64,000 nucleotides of DNA from Streptomyces sp. NBC_00271 (GCF_036178845.1 NZ_CP108070.1:682001-746000); one strand, 5' to 3'; shown: positions 1-9,153, counted from the stretch's first letter. The notes: a model not told the origin generated them from the letters alone. Translations and numbers: made by a program.

Positions 1-1
1 G

Positions 2-313
2 CTGCAGCTGTGTGCGACCGAGGGCATCGCCTGGGTGCCGTTCTTCCCACTCGGCGGGGCCTTCCCGGGTCTGCCCAAGGTCACCGAGGAGCCGGTGGTG
101 CACGCCGTGGCCGAGTCCCTGGGCGTCGCACCCTCCCAGGTCGGCCTCGCCTGGCTACTGCACCACGCCCCGAACGTGCTGCTCATCCCCGGCACCGCCG
201 ACGCCGCCCACCTCGAGGCCAACCTGGCGGCCGGCAAGATCACCTTCGACGCCGCGACCCTCGCCACCCTCGATGCCATCGAGTCTCGTTCCAACGAGCT
301 CCCCATCGGCTGA
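2..313 (+). CDS. Aldo/keto reductase, C-terminal part (cut by window edge)
   Basis: About 103 residues are visible; the reading frame is open through the left edge, so the N-terminal part with the catalytic Tyr/Lys lies outside. The visible part has the late strands and helices of the (beta/alpha)8 barrel: a WVPFFPLGG segment, a helix SLGVAPSQVGLAWLL, and LLIPGTADAAHLEANL, which matches the family's NADP-phosphate-binding stretch (IPGT..HLEEN). Members reduce aldehydes or ketones with NADPH in the cytosol; the substrate cannot be told. The next gene, 115 bp downstream on the same strand, is another NAD(P)H oxidoreductase, so the two may share a transcript. Confidence 0.85.
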   Translation: MQLCATEGIAWVPFFPLGGAFPGLPKVTEEPVVHAVAESLGVAPSQVGLAWLLHHAPNVLLIPGTADAAHLEANLAAGKITFDAATLATLDAIESRSNELPIG

Positions 314-427
314 CCGGAACCAACGGGCCCCGGGTCGCGACCACACGCCGGACACCCTGACGCAACTCCCTGACGCAACCCCGGCCGCACCGGGAAAACC
401 TTCCTTGCCAGGCTCTGAGGACGGATC

Positions 428-1447
428 ATGAAGGCCATCATCTACCGCCACAACGGCGGCCCCGACGTGCTTCAACTCGTGGACCGTGACCTACCCACGC
501 CCGGCCCCGGCGAGGTTCGCGTCCGGGTTGCCGTGTCCGGGGTCAACCCGACCGACTGGCAGGCGCGCTCCGGCGCCGGCCACCCCAAGCACTTCCTGGA
601 GGTCACCCCGCACCTCGACGGCGCCGGCACGATCGACGCCGTCGGTGAGGGGATCGACCAGAGCCGGGTCGGTCAGCGGGTCTGGGTGTTCATGGCCGCT
701 GCCGGGCGGCCCACCGGTACCGCCGCCGAGTTCACCGTCGTGCCCGCCGAGCGGGCCGTGCCGCTGCCCGACGAGGCCGGTTTCGACGTCGGCGCCTCAC
801 TCGGCGTCCCCGCGCTCACCGCGCACCGCGCGCTCACCGTCGCCGAGGACGGGCCGCGCCGTCTGCGGCCCGGGGCGCTCGGCGGCAGGGTGGTGCTCGC
901 CGCGGGCGGGGCCGGGGCGGTCGGGCACGCGGTGATCCAGCTCGCCCGATGGGCCGGCGCCACCGTGATCAGCACGATCAGCGGCCCGGAGAAGGCCCGG
1001 CTGGCCACCGCCGCCGGGGCCCACCACGTGATCAACTATCGCGAGGGCGACCCGGCCGCCGAGATCCGCGAGCTCGCCCCGGACGGCGTCGACATCGTCG
1101 CCGAGGTGGCGCTGGGCGCGAACCTCGCACTGGACCTGGCCGTGCTGCGGACGCGCGGCACGATCTCGACCTACGCCAACGACGGTGGCAAGCCGGTCGA
1201 ACTGGACGTGTTGCAGAACATGGTGCTGAACACACACTTCCAGTTCCTGGTGCTCTACACGGCCGGTCCGGAGGCGCGCGCCGCGGCCGCCGAGGACGTC
1301 GCCGCCGCAGTCCGGGACGGCGCCCTGCCTGTCGGTGAGGAGCACGGACTGCCGCTGGTCCGCTTTCCGCTCGAGCACACCGCCGACGCACACCGTGCGC
1401 TGGAGAGCGGCGCGGTCGGCAAGGTCCTGGTGGACGTCACATCGTGA
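428..1447 (+). CDS. Zinc-independent MDR quinone oxidoreductase (QOR-like)
   Basis: This 339-residue protein is a medium-chain dehydrogenase/reductase. It has a GroES-like N-terminal half (about residues 1-125) and a Rossmann half with the NADPH loop AAGGAGAVG at about 158-166. No cysteine is visible, so neither the catalytic nor the structural zinc site of alcohol dehydrogenases is present; this fits the quinone/enone reductase subgroup that transfers hydride from NADPH to quinones or activated alkenes. The ATG at 428 has a GAGGA ribosome site about 8 bp upstream. The family assignment is firm; the physiological substrate is unknown. Confidence 0.9.
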   Translation: MKAIIYRHNGGPDVLQLVDRDLPTPGPGEVRVRVAVSGVNPTDWQARSGAGHPKHFLEVTPHLDGAGTIDAVGEGIDQSRVGQRVWVFMAAAGRPTGTAAEFTVVPAERAVPLPDEAGFDVGASLGVPALTAHRALTVAEDGPRRLRPGALGGRVVLAAGGAGAVGHAVIQLARWAGATVISTISGPEKARLATAAGAHHVINYREGDPAAEIRELAPDGVDIVAEVALGANLALDLAVLRTRGTISTYANDGGKPVELDVLQNMVLNTHFQFLVLYTAGPEARAAAAEDVAAAVRDGALPVGEEHGLPLVRFPLEHTADAHRALESGAVGKVLVDVTS

Positions 1448-1604
1448 CGTCCAGTCGGCCGCCGTGCGAACAAGGCGCCGGTCGCCAGCGGCACGGCGCG
1501 GCCGCAGGTATGTCGTGGAGCGGACGTGGTCGCTCACTCCCCTGCCACCCTGCGCCGCGTATCGGCCGTGTCGCCGGCCGGCGGTGAGGGCGCTGGGCCG
1601 GTGA

Positions 1605-1865
1605 AAGCACGCAGGGCCAGCTCGATCCTGATCTCCTCGCTGTCCAGGACCGCCTGCGGCCGACACAGGACGATGTCGTCGATGATGCGCTGGTCACGCA
1701 GGCGGATCAGGGCACTGCGTTTGACGCCGATCAGGGCGCGGCGCAGTTCACCCGGTGCGCACGCCGGGCCCCGTGTCAGGCGGTCCTGCGTCCTCGGCGG
1801 CGTACTGGCGCAGTTCGCCGCGGATGGCGTCGGTGGTCTCCACGGCGGCGAGCCAGCCATGTCAT
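1605..1865 (-). pseudogene. Remnant of CPA1-type Na+/H+ antiporter, C-terminal tail
   Basis: Read on the minus strand, one frame gives ETTDAIRGELRQYAAEDAG and then stops. A second frame continues with ELRRALIGVKRSALIRLRD, QRIIDD and LDSEEIRIEL. Together these resemble the cytoplasmic C-terminal helical tail of actinobacterial CPA1 Na+/H+ antiporters (ELRR.LL.AER.ALIRLRDEG.IDDEVL......LDLEE.RL). The membrane domain is absent and a frameshift splits the two halves, so this is a decayed 3' end. It fills most of the gap between the quinone reductase and the convergent SDR gene. Confidence 0.6.
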
Positions 1866-1962
1866 GGCCAGCACGGTCGCGAGAATTGCCGTGATGACTT
1901 CCGGGCCCCGCATTCGGCGGCACCGCCTTCCCGATGGGTCAGGCACCCCCTTGCCTGGTCGT

Positions 1963-2829
1963 TCAGCCCTGGGCGAGTTCCGCCAGGGCGTCGAGACGGG
2001 TGGGCGTCCAGCCGAGCTCGCGGCGCGCCCGGGCGCCGCTGAACTGCTGGTCGAGGGCGAACGCCTCGGCGATCGGGCCCATCCGCCGTACGGCCTCCTC
2101 GACGGTCAGCGACTCGATCCGGTCCGGGCATCCGGCGGCGTGGCTGAGGGCCCGGGTGACATCCGACAGCGGAAGGTTTTCGCCGCCGACCCCGGCGTAG
2201 ACGGAGCCGGCCGGGGCGTTCAGGGCCAGGACGTACAGCTCGGCGATGTCGTCGACGTGGACCAGCGCCCAGTGGTTGGAGCCGTCCCCGATGCAGGGCA
2301 CGGCACCCGCGGTGCGCCCCGGCTCGACGAAGAACGACTGCGCCAGTCCGCCGGAGCGGCCGTAGACCAGCCCTGGCATCACCACCACCGGGTGCGCGCC
2401 GGTGGCGGCCCGGGCGAGCACACGCTTCTCGTTCTCCAGTCGCCAGGCGGTGATGCGCGGCGGGCTCAGCGGAGCGTCCTCGTCGACGACCCCGTCGGTG
2501 TCGCCGTACACCCACACCCCGCCCGTGTGCACATAGGGTCCGCTTCCCACGCCGTCCTGCAGTGCCTCAGCCGCCGCGCGGTCGACGTCCGCGGTGCCCT
2601 CGGCGTAGTCCACCCCGAGGTGGATGACCCCGTCGGCCCTGCGGGCAGCCTCATGGAGGACATCGATGTCGCTGAGCGCCCCCGCGACCGGGGTGGCACC
2701 GAGGTCCGACACGGCGCGCGCCGCGTGCTCGCTCCGCGCCAGCGCCGTCACGCCGATGCCGTGCCGGGTCAGTGCCTGAATGGTGGAGCGGCCGATGTAG
2801 CCGGAGCCGCCTGTGATGAAGATCTGCAT
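1963..2829 (-). CDS. Atypical extended SDR (NAD-dependent epimerase/dehydratase family)
   Basis: This 288-residue protein starts at MQIFITGGSGYIG, whose glycine-rich loop (about residues 7-13) binds NAD(P). The HTGGVWVYGD and GLVYG segments are typical of extended SDRs. The usual catalytic YxxxK is not seen where expected: after the VYG strand the helix reads AWRLENEKRVL, with Trp rather than Tyr. This points to the atypical group (NmrA-like or sugar-epimerase-like, sometimes non-catalytic). Upstream in-frame codons exist, but the ATG at 2829 puts the Rossmann motif at the normal distance from the N-terminus. Substrate unknown. Confidence 0.85.
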   Translation of the reverse strand: MQIFITGGSGYIGRSTIQALTRHGIGVTALARSEHAARAVSDLGATPVAGALSDIDVLHEAARRADGVIHLGVDYAEGTADVDRAAAEALQDGVGSGPYVHTGGVWVYGDTDGVVDEDAPLSPPRITAWRLENEKRVLARAATGAHPVVVMPGLVYGRSGGLAQSFFVEPGRTAGAVPCIGDGSNHWALVHVDDIAELYVLALNAPAGSVYAGVGGENLPLSDVTRALSHAAGCPDRIESLTVEEAVRRMGPIAEAFALDQQFSGARARRELGWTPTRLDALAELAQG

Positions 2830-3081
2830 CGCTCTCACGGTCCTTGTGGTCGGCGGCGGGGGATTCCGCCGCTCCTCCACCCTGTCTCCGTGCCGCGGCC
2901 GACGTCCAAGACCTCTTCCGTCAGCGGCGATACCCCCAGGGCATCAGCGCTGGACAGTGGAAGGACGAGGAAGTCTCCGGACGTCACGACGTGTTCCAGC
3001 TTCTCCCCCGACACCGGCGACCGAGGGCCACGGCTCGGCCCCTCGCCACCCCCGCCCCCCGCCCTCCCGCCCTCCCGCCCT

Positions 3082-3240
3082 CCGCCCAGGGAGGTCACGC
3101 CACTCGGGGACGGCGCCGTGGTCCTGGCGGAGAGAACCGGCGAAGCCCCGCATCGGCTTTGGGGCATCCTGTTCCGCCTGGCGGATCCACTCCAGCAGCC
3201 GGGTCGCCGCGCCGGCGACGGACGAGATCGGCAGCGACAT
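3082..3240 (-). pseudogene. ISL3-like transposase fragment
   Basis: A minus-strand stretch reads LLEWIRQAEQDAPKPMRGFA followed by GSLRQDHGAVPEW. This resembles the part of ISL3-family transposases just before the last catalytic region (W-I-x2-A-x2-D-x-P-x4-FA-x2-L-x2-D-x2-AV). Nothing before or after it extends the similarity, and the flanking DNA (2830-3275) is low-complexity G/C-rich sequence without another recognisable gene. I read it as a short decayed insertion-sequence fragment; similarity by eye only. Confidence 0.45.
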
Positions 3241-3275
3241 CCAGTGAGCCGGGGGCGAGCTGCTGCTGCCGCTGC

Positions 3276-4415
3276 TCACCATGACCCCGCCATGCGCTCG
3301 ATCGCCACCATGGCGGCGTCGTCGTCCAGATGTCCGCCGGCATGGTGCAACAGGTCCGCGCACAGGTGGGCCAGGAGGACGTCGGGACCCTTGCCAAACT
3401 TGCCGACCACCCGTTCCTCAAGCGGGTAGAACGTGCCGTTCCGGTCGCGGGCCTCGATGACGCCGTCCGTGTAGAGAAGGACGATGTCGCCGGGCTCGAA
3501 GGCAAACGTCTCCGGGAAGAGTTGGGATTCCACGAATTCGGTGAGCCCCAGAGGAGGTGCCGGGTGGCGCACCTCGAGCAGGCCGACCTGGTCGCCGCGC
3601 AGCAGCAGGGGCGGTGGGTGCCCGCAGTTGATCATGTGAAGGGCCGACTCGTGGTCCGGAACGTCCAGCACGGCGGCGGTGATGAATGCCTCGCCACGAT
3701 CCTCGGCCTCGCCTTCGGGGGCCGCGGGGTCGTCCAGGTCCGAGGAGACGGTTCCCTCCAGGAAGGCGACCAGCACGGACAGGTCGGCCTGCCTGTGGGC
3801 CGCGGCCCGGAACGCGCCGAGAAGGAGGGCGGCATCCCCGACCGCCTCGAGGCCCTTGCCCCTGACATCGCCGATGACGATCCGGGTCCCTTTGGCCGTG
3901 CGGGCGGCGGCATACAGGTCGCCGCCGATCTGTGCCTCGGTCTCCGCGGCCAGGTAGACGGAGGCGATGCGCAACGGGCCGATCCGGTGGGGAATCGGCT
4001 TGAGCACCACTTCTTGTGCGGCCATCGCCACCGAGCGCAGCTGGCTCAGTTCCCTTTCATGGCGTCCTCGCAGGTGGGCGAAGAAGGTCACGAGCGCTGA
4101 CATCAGGATCAAGACGATGAGCTGGAAGATGTGGTTCAGATCAATGAGGCTGGTGCGCAGCACCGCGACCACACTCTGGGCCAGGACGGCGAGCGCGCCG
4201 ACCAGGCCGGTCTCCCAGGGCCCGGCGAACGACGCGGTGAGAGCGGGTGCGGCGACCAGGAAGGGCCCGAGGTGGACGCTGGGTGGAGCGAGTATGTCGA
4301 CCACCGTGACAGCCGCGATCAACGCGATCGGTACCGCCAGCAGGGCACGACGTGGCTCCCCTGACAAGCCGTGTTCTTTACCGAGTCGCCGAGAAGCCAT
4401 ATGTCCTGGATACAC
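3276..4415 (-). CDS. Membrane-anchored SpoIIE/RsbU-type PP2C serine phosphatase
   Basis: The 379-residue protein has about four hydrophobic segments in residues 24-115, a short linker, and a SpoIIE-type PP2C domain from about 140 to the end. Metal-binding acidic motifs are visible: GGDLYAA near 164-170, IGDVRGKGLEAVGDAALL near 181-198, TDGVIEAR, and DDDAAMV near the C-terminus. Such phosphatases dephosphorylate anti-anti-sigma (STAS) proteins or related targets, coupling a membrane signal to sigma-factor activity; Streptomyces encode many. No sensor domain besides the membrane part and no anti-sigma gene nearby are seen. Start is the GTG at 4415; an ATG at 4400 is an alternative. Confidence 0.9.
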   Translation of the reverse strand: MYPGHMASRRLGKEHGLSGEPRRALLAVPIALIAAVTVVDILAPPSVHLGPFLVAAPALTASFAGPWETGLVGALAVLAQSVVAVLRTSLIDLNHIFQLIVLILMSALVTFFAHLRGRHERELSQLRSVAMAAQEVVLKPIPHRIGPLRIASVYLAAETEAQIGGDLYAAARTAKGTRIVIGDVRGKGLEAVGDAALLLGAFRAAAHRQADLSVLVAFLEGTVSSDLDDPAAPEGEAEDRGEAFITAAVLDVPDHESALHMINCGHPPPLLLRGDQVGLLEVRHPAPPLGLTEFVESQLFPETFAFEPGDIVLLYTDGVIEARDRNGTFYPLEERVVGKFGKGPDVLLAHLCADLLHHAGGHLDDDAAMVAIERMAGSW

Positions 4416-4920
4416 CGCATCGCGCCCCGGCGCCCGCGCCGACAGGCGGCACTCCCACCGCGCCTACGGCACCCCACTACCGGGCGCGCCGATCACCAGG
4501 TCTGCCCGTGCCTCCGAAGGCGCTCTTGCCCTGGTCGGCACGGCCCGGACGCTGAACGAGCGGGCGGACTCCGGCGCAACGCTCGCCGGAATTCCCCACT
4601 CGCTTGATCCCCTCCCCACGCCGCAGACAGGCGCGGTTGTCGCGGCGCGGACACGATCCTGGCGGCGGCGCGGTCGGCCGGGTCCGCGCCGCTGGATCCG
4701 CAAGCTGCCGGGTGCTCTGGGCGAGGTCTTCCGGGGCAGCGGGCGGGCCCGGTCATCGGACGGCGGAGCGGAGATGGATCTTGCGTCCACCCCCCGCGGC
4801 CCGGGTGCCCGCACTCGCCCTGCCACGCATCGGGGCGATGAGGTCCTGGGCCGCTCGCATTCGTCATTACCCCGGCCAGCGAGGTGACACCCCTTACATG
4901 ATCGACGGCCTCCGCGTTCA

Positions 4921-5150
4921 CCTCTGCGGGCCACCTTCCGGACCCTGATCGACTCCTGCGAGGACATCGAGGTGGTCGCGGAGGCCACCGCCGGCCTCGC
5001 CGCGACCGATGCCCTCTGCGCCAACGCCAGGTCTTCAGGGCACCCGGGTCCTCATCCTCACCACGTTCCAGACCGACGAGCACGTCGCTCGGACGCTCCC
5101 CCGCGGCGACGCGCTCCCTCATCACGCGCACTTCGACAAGAGCGACTACA
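4921..5150 (+). pseudogene. Remnant of NarL-family response regulator receiver domain
   Basis: One plus-strand frame reads FRTLIDSCEDIEVVAEATAG from about 4936 on, and a second frame further on reads GTRVLILTTFQTDEHVARTL. In order these match the alpha1/beta2 region and the beta4 'VLILTTF.TDE.V..AL' strand of NarL/FixJ receivers. The phosphoacceptor region between them (DVVLMDIRMP) and the C-terminal LuxR helix-turn-helix are missing, and the halves are in different frames. The rest of 4416-5325 shows no other gene I recognise. Confidence 0.6.
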
Positions 5151-5325
5151 AGGAACGTCACGCAGGGCAGTGGCCACGAGGTGCGGCAAACTCGCCGTCC
5201 GCCATGAAACCACAGACACCATCACCGGCCTCAACGAGTGGCTCTGGCGACGTTGAACGCGAGTACCGCAACGTGGTCGGATACGCCCGTCGTACGCGCG
5301 AACCTGTCGCCCCGGGAGATCCGTC

Positions 5326-5766
5326 GTGCCCTACTACCTGCTCACCGTGGAGAGCTCACATCGCACCGGTTTCGGCCTCCAGGTCAAACCCACCGTGCGG
5401 ATCAAGGAGTTGGCGTCACGGGTGAAGGACCTGGACGTACCAATGCCGGGCGACAAGCTTCTGCTTCTCTTCCCGGGCGAAGGGACATGGCAGGCACCGC
5501 TGGCCGGGTTCGGCATCGAGGCATGGAGCCGGGGCGGCGTTTACTACAGCCGCAGCAGCCCGTCGGACCCGGAATTCACCCTCACCATAGGCGGCAACCG
5601 CGAGCCCGCAGATCTCCCCGTGGGTACGGAGATCTGGCTTGACGACGCAGCCCCTACGGGGGGCCACCACACGAAAGGCTGGCGGCAGATCATCGAGGCC
5701 ATCACATCGGCGCCGTGGTGGCAGGCAGACCCGGACACCATCGACCCGCCCGTCCCGGACCGCTGA
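5326..5766 (+). CDS. Hypothetical protein, 146 aa
   Basis: GTG start preceded by GGGAG about 8 bp upstream. The protein is soluble, without signal peptide, membrane segment or cysteine, and has alternating beta-like stretches (YLLTVESS, KLLLLFPGEG, GVYYSRSS, FTLTIGG) and a tryptophan-rich end (GWRQIIEAITSAPWWQADPD). Codon use is typical for the window, which supports a real gene although it stands alone between two remnants. I do not recognise the family. Confidence 0.6.
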   Translation: MPYYLLTVESSHRTGFGLQVKPTVRIKELASRVKDLDVPMPGDKLLLLFPGEGTWQAPLAGFGIEAWSRGGVYYSRSSPSDPEFTLTIGGNREPADLPVGTEIWLDDAAPTGGHHTKGWRQIIEAITSAPWWQADPDTIDPPVPDR

Positions 5767-5809
5767 GGCCTCGTCGCCTCGCTTGTACCCGCGATGCCCG
5801 GACAACCAA

Positions 5810-5935
5810 GTGAGCGCCCGGCCCGGTGACGTCGCCTCCCTGCCTGGCCTTGATCAGCACCGACAGTGGTTTCTGCCCTGTTCGGCGGCGAGGTGGGTCT
5901 TGGCGGTCAACTCGCCTCGTGACAGACGTCATTGA
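5810..5935 (-). pseudogene. IS5-family transposase fragment (frameshifted)
   Basis: On the minus strand one frame gives RGELTAKTHLAAEQG and the next continues GQKPLSVLIKARQGGDVTGP. Joined by a frameshift, they match the DDE segment of actinobacterial IS5 transposases (RGG.TTK.HLA.D..G.PL..VLT.GQ.GD). No other part of the element or its inverted repeats is evident. The fragment sits in the intergenic space upstream of the LAL regulator. Confidence 0.6.
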
Positions 5936-6104
5936 CAAGCCGAATCCGCCAAGGTTGTCATGACCACATGCTGCGATGCCTTGGGACCCGCTCCACTCGC
6001 CGAGCCGACGGCTCCGCCCTCGGCGCCGGTCGTAGCCCGTCACCGGGCGCAGCGTGCGCGACGACCGGGAGTGCCACCTCCAGGGTAAAGGGCGGGCGAC
6101 TGCC

Positions 6105-9014
6105 ATGGGAGTACGGTCATTGAGCGGGCGCCGCGAGCTGCTCGACACCGCCCGGACCGAGTTGACGGCCTGTCCCGGAGTGTTCTTCCACGGTCCCGCG
6201 GGGATCGGCAAGTCCGTGCTCGTGGCCGCGCTGTTGGCGTCCTTGGCCGCGCACGACGGGTCGGCCGGCACGGTGCTGCGCTGCTCGCCCGCGGAGGAGG
6301 ACACCCGGCTCCCGTTCGTCGGACTCATCGACCTGTTCGCGCGCGTGCCGGAGAGTTGCCTGGAGGCCCTGGCGCCCGCGCCCCGGGCAGCTCTGCGGGC
6401 GGCCCTGCTGCGCGGCCGGGAACCACTCGACGACCAGAGCCGTCTCGCGGTGCGCGTCGCCGTCCTCGACGTGCTGCGAAACCTCGCCGCCACCGGCCCC
6501 GTTCTGCTGGTCATCGACGACCTTCAGTGGCTCGACGGGCCCAGCGCCGAGGTGCTCGCCTTCGCCGTACGCCGCGTCGAGGGCCTCGACCTACGCGTGG
6601 TGGCCGCCGAGCGGGTGGCCGAGGGCGAGCAGCCCGAACGGCTGCGTTGCTGCCCGCCGGGCACCGTCGAACTTGCCGTGCCCCCGCTGACGGACGGCGA
6701 GGTGGCACACCTCGTGCGCACCGGCATCGGTGCCGACCTGCCACCGGCGGTGCTGCGGGCCATCCAGGACGCCGCTGCCGGGAACCCTTGGTACGCACTG
6801 GAGTTGGGGCGGGCGGCCACGCGCGAGCGAGGGCCCGCCGGCGTCGGCCGGACGCTGCCCGTACCTCGCAGGCTTCGTACCCTCCTGCTGAACCAGGCGC
6901 GTACGCTGCCGGAAACAGCGCGGCGCACCCTCCTCGTCACGAGCGCCGCCGCCCGCCCCAGCCTCACTCTGCTGCGTGCCGCCGGGCTCCTTGACCCCGC
7001 CGCGGACCTCGCGGAGGCCGAACGACTCGGTGTCGCGACGGCCGACGCCGACGGAACCATACGTTTCCGCCATCCGCTGATCCGGGCCGCTGTCTATGCC
7101 GACGCCCCGGAGTACAGCCGCCGGCAGGCACACGCCCTGCTGGCTCGTTCGGTCACCGAGCCCGTGGAGCAGGCCCGCCACCTCGCTCTCGCCCACCCGC
7201 ACGAGGACGAGACCACCGCCCGCACGCTGATGTCCGCGGCCGAGTCCGCCCGCCGCCACGGCGCACCCGACGCCGCCTTCGAACTGGCTGAACTCGCTGT
7301 CCGACGCACCCCAGGCGACCGCTCCGCGGATCGCGCCGACCGGCTGCTGGCCGCGGCCGAGTACGCATGCGACGCCGGGCAGCTGGAGGAGGCGGGCCAG
7401 GCGGCCGAGACCGTCCTCGCCGAGTCGGGCTCCGCTCGGCAGCGGGTGCGGGCCCGGCTGATCCTGCTGCGCAACGCCGGGCAGGCGCTGGAGGGCGCCC
7501 ATGACCTGATCGAGGAGGGCCTCAGGGACGCCGACGGCGACCCGGAGGCCGAGGCATGGCTGCACCACTGGGCGGCGGTACGCGGCCTGCTGTGCGGGGA
7601 GTTGGAGGAGGCCGCCCGGCATGCACGGCGCGCTGCCCGGCATGCGGCCCGGGCGGGCGACATCGGCACCCGGATCGGGGCGCTCGCCACCCTCGCCCGG
7701 GTGCGGTCCCTGGCCGGGGAACCGGTCGCCGCCGACGCCGCGCTCGAGGAGGCACTCACTCTGGTCGGCGGCGCCGACGCCGGCCCGGAGAGCTGGGGAC
7801 TGATCCGGATGCGGGCGATCCTCGCCCTGGACTCCGACAAGGTGACCGAGGCCCGGGACCAGGTCGCCGGACTCCTCGCGGAAATCGGCGAGTTCGCCGG
7901 GGTCGAGGAGGTCTTGGCGACCCTGGTGTCGCTGACGCGTATTCAGGTGCGCTCCGGGGACTGCCGGGAGGCGCTGCGCACCGCAGCCCGCTGCTCGCGT
8001 GCCATGGCCGAGACGGGCGTACAAGCGGCTCCGGCGCTGTATGCGGCGGCGCTCGCGGCGACCGCGGGCGGCACCGCCGACGAGGCCCGGCACCTCGCCG
8101 AGCAGGCGGTACGGGCCTCGGAGGTGGACGGCGACCGGTTGTTCCTGCTGCGCGCGCTGGCGGTGCTCGGGCAGGCCGAGCTGCTCGTCGGTGACCCACG
8201 GGGGGCTGCGGCCGCGGTCGAGGCGCTGCAACGCGTCAAGGAACTCGGCGAAGCCATGTCCGCCGCCGACCCGCCCGTGCTGCACTGGTACAGCGACTTG
8301 GCCGAGGCGCTGGTCGTCCTGGGTGAGACGGACGCGGCCGGGGCCGTGCTCCACGAGGCCCGCACGCGTGCGTCCGGCGATACGCCCGGGAGCGTATTGG
8401 CAGCTCTGGAGCGGGCGGAGGGGCTGCGTGAGGCGGGGCTCGGCCGGGCGAAGGAGGGGGCGGTACGACTGCATGCGGCCGTGGACCGCCTGCGTCAACT
8501 TCCGTTGCCCGTGGAGCTGGTACGCACCCTGATCGCGCTCGGCGCGGTCGAGCGCCGCGCCCGCCACAGGAACGCGGCGCGAGCGGCCCTCGGCGAGGCC
8601 CTGGAGACCGCGACGCTGATCGGCGCCGCTCCGCTGGCGGCGCGGGCCAGGGACGAACTGGCGCGGCTGGAAGCCGGGGAGCGGAGCGGTGAGGCAGGCG
8701 TGGGCGGGCCCGAACTCACCCCCACGGAAGCCAGGATCGCCGGACTGGTCGGCGGCGGGGCCACCAACCGGGAAGTCGCCGCGGAGCTGTTCATCAGCGT
8801 CAAGACGGTGGAAGGTGCCCTGTCGCGGGTCTACCGCAAGGTCGGGGTCCGCTCGCGCACCGCGCTGGCCCATGCCATGGCGGTCGCCGTCATCGCGTCC
8901 GGGGCTGCCGTGGATTCCGGCGACGACGACCAAGCCAGGCCCCCGGCCCAGGCGGTGATGACAAGTCAGCCCGGCCGCGTCCGGATTCCCCGTGCGCGCG
9001 GCACAGGTCGTTGA
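6105..9014 (+). CDS. LAL-family (large ATP-binding LuxR) transcriptional regulator
   Basis: A 969-residue regulator. The N-terminal AAA-type ATPase has Walker A GPAGIGKS (residues 30-37) and Walker B VLLVIDD (about 133-139). A long Ala/Leu/Glu-rich helical-repeat middle (about 330-860) probably senses ligands or partners, and a LuxR helix-turn-helix (about 870-925, ELTPTEARIAGLVGGG...ISVKTVEGALSRVYRKVGVRSR) binds DNA. LAL proteins typically activate transport, degradation or secondary-metabolism genes. The ATG at 6105 is chosen because MGVRSLSGRRELLD aligns with the usual LAL start just before Walker A; an in-frame upstream start at 6054 is less likely. The target is not evident; the S53 protease gene follows 139 bp downstream. 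Confidence 0.9.
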   Translation: MGVRSLSGRRELLDTARTELTACPGVFFHGPAGIGKSVLVAALLASLAAHDGSAGTVLRCSPAEEDTRLPFVGLIDLFARVPESCLEALAPAPRAALRAALLRGREPLDDQSRLAVRVAVLDVLRNLAATGPVLLVIDDLQWLDGPSAEVLAFAVRRVEGLDLRVVAAERVAEGEQPERLRCCPPGTVELAVPPLTDGEVAHLVRTGIGADLPPAVLRAIQDAAAGNPWYALELGRAATRERGPAGVGRTLPVPRRLRTLLLNQARTLPETARRTLLVTSAAARPSLTLLRAAGLLDPAADLAEAERLGVATADADGTIRFRHPLIRAAVYADAPEYSRRQAHALLARSVTEPVEQARHLALAHPHEDETTARTLMSAAESARRHGAPDAAFELAELAVRRTPGDRSADRADRLLAAAEYACDAGQLEEAGQAAETVLAESGSARQRVRARLILLRNAGQALEGAHDLIEEGLRDADGDPEAEAWLHHWAAVRGLLCGELEEAARHARRAARHAARAGDIGTRIGALATLARVRSLAGEPVAADAALEEALTLVGGADAGPESWGLIRMRAILALDSDKVTEARDQVAGLLAEIGEFAGVEEVLATLVSLTRIQVRSGDCREALRTAARCSRAMAETGVQAAPALYAAALAATAGGTADEARHLAEQAVRASEVDGDRLFLLRALAVLGQAELLVGDPRGAAAAVEALQRVKELGEAMSAADPPVLHWYSDLAEALVVLGETDAAGAVLHEARTRASGDTPGSVLAALERAEGLREAGLGRAKEGAVRLHAAVDRLRQLPLPVELVRTLIALGAVERRARHRNAARAALGEALETATLIGAAPLAARARDELARLEAGERSGEAGVGGPELTPTEARIAGLVGGGATNREVAAELFISVKTVEGALSRVYRKVGVRSRTALAHAMAVAVIASGAAVDSGDDDQARPPAQAVMTSQPGRVRIPRARGTGR

Positions 9015-9048
9015 CGTGACATCCGCAGTTCACGTGACATCCGCAGTT
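9014..9048. repeat. Two tandem 17-bp direct repeats upstream of the S53 protease gene
   Basis: The sequence ACGTGACATCCGCAGTT occurs at 9014-9030 and again at 9032-9048, a period of 18 bp. The pair lies in the promoter region between the LAL gene's stop codon and the protease gene and could be a tandem activator or repressor site. Confidence 0.7.
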
Positions 9049-9153
9049 AACACGTAACGCAAGGGTTCCCCCGCTTATGCGGGTGGGGCTGATGTTCCTA
9101 CGGTGAAGCCGTTCCGCTTCCGGGACACCACCCCCACTCTCCGGAGGACTTCA

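Noticed and set aside
1864..3429. 521-codon plus-strand frame over the SDR gene
   Set aside because: No recognisable domain; the minus-strand SDR with GGSGYIG accounts for the coding signal.
6591..8933. 780-codon minus-strand frame opposite the LAL regulator
   Set aside because: Antisense shadow without motifs; the LAL ATPase and HTH on the plus strand are complete.
9063..9094. CRISPR array
   Set aside because: Only one repeat-like unit is present, no spacer or second repeat and no cas genes in the window.
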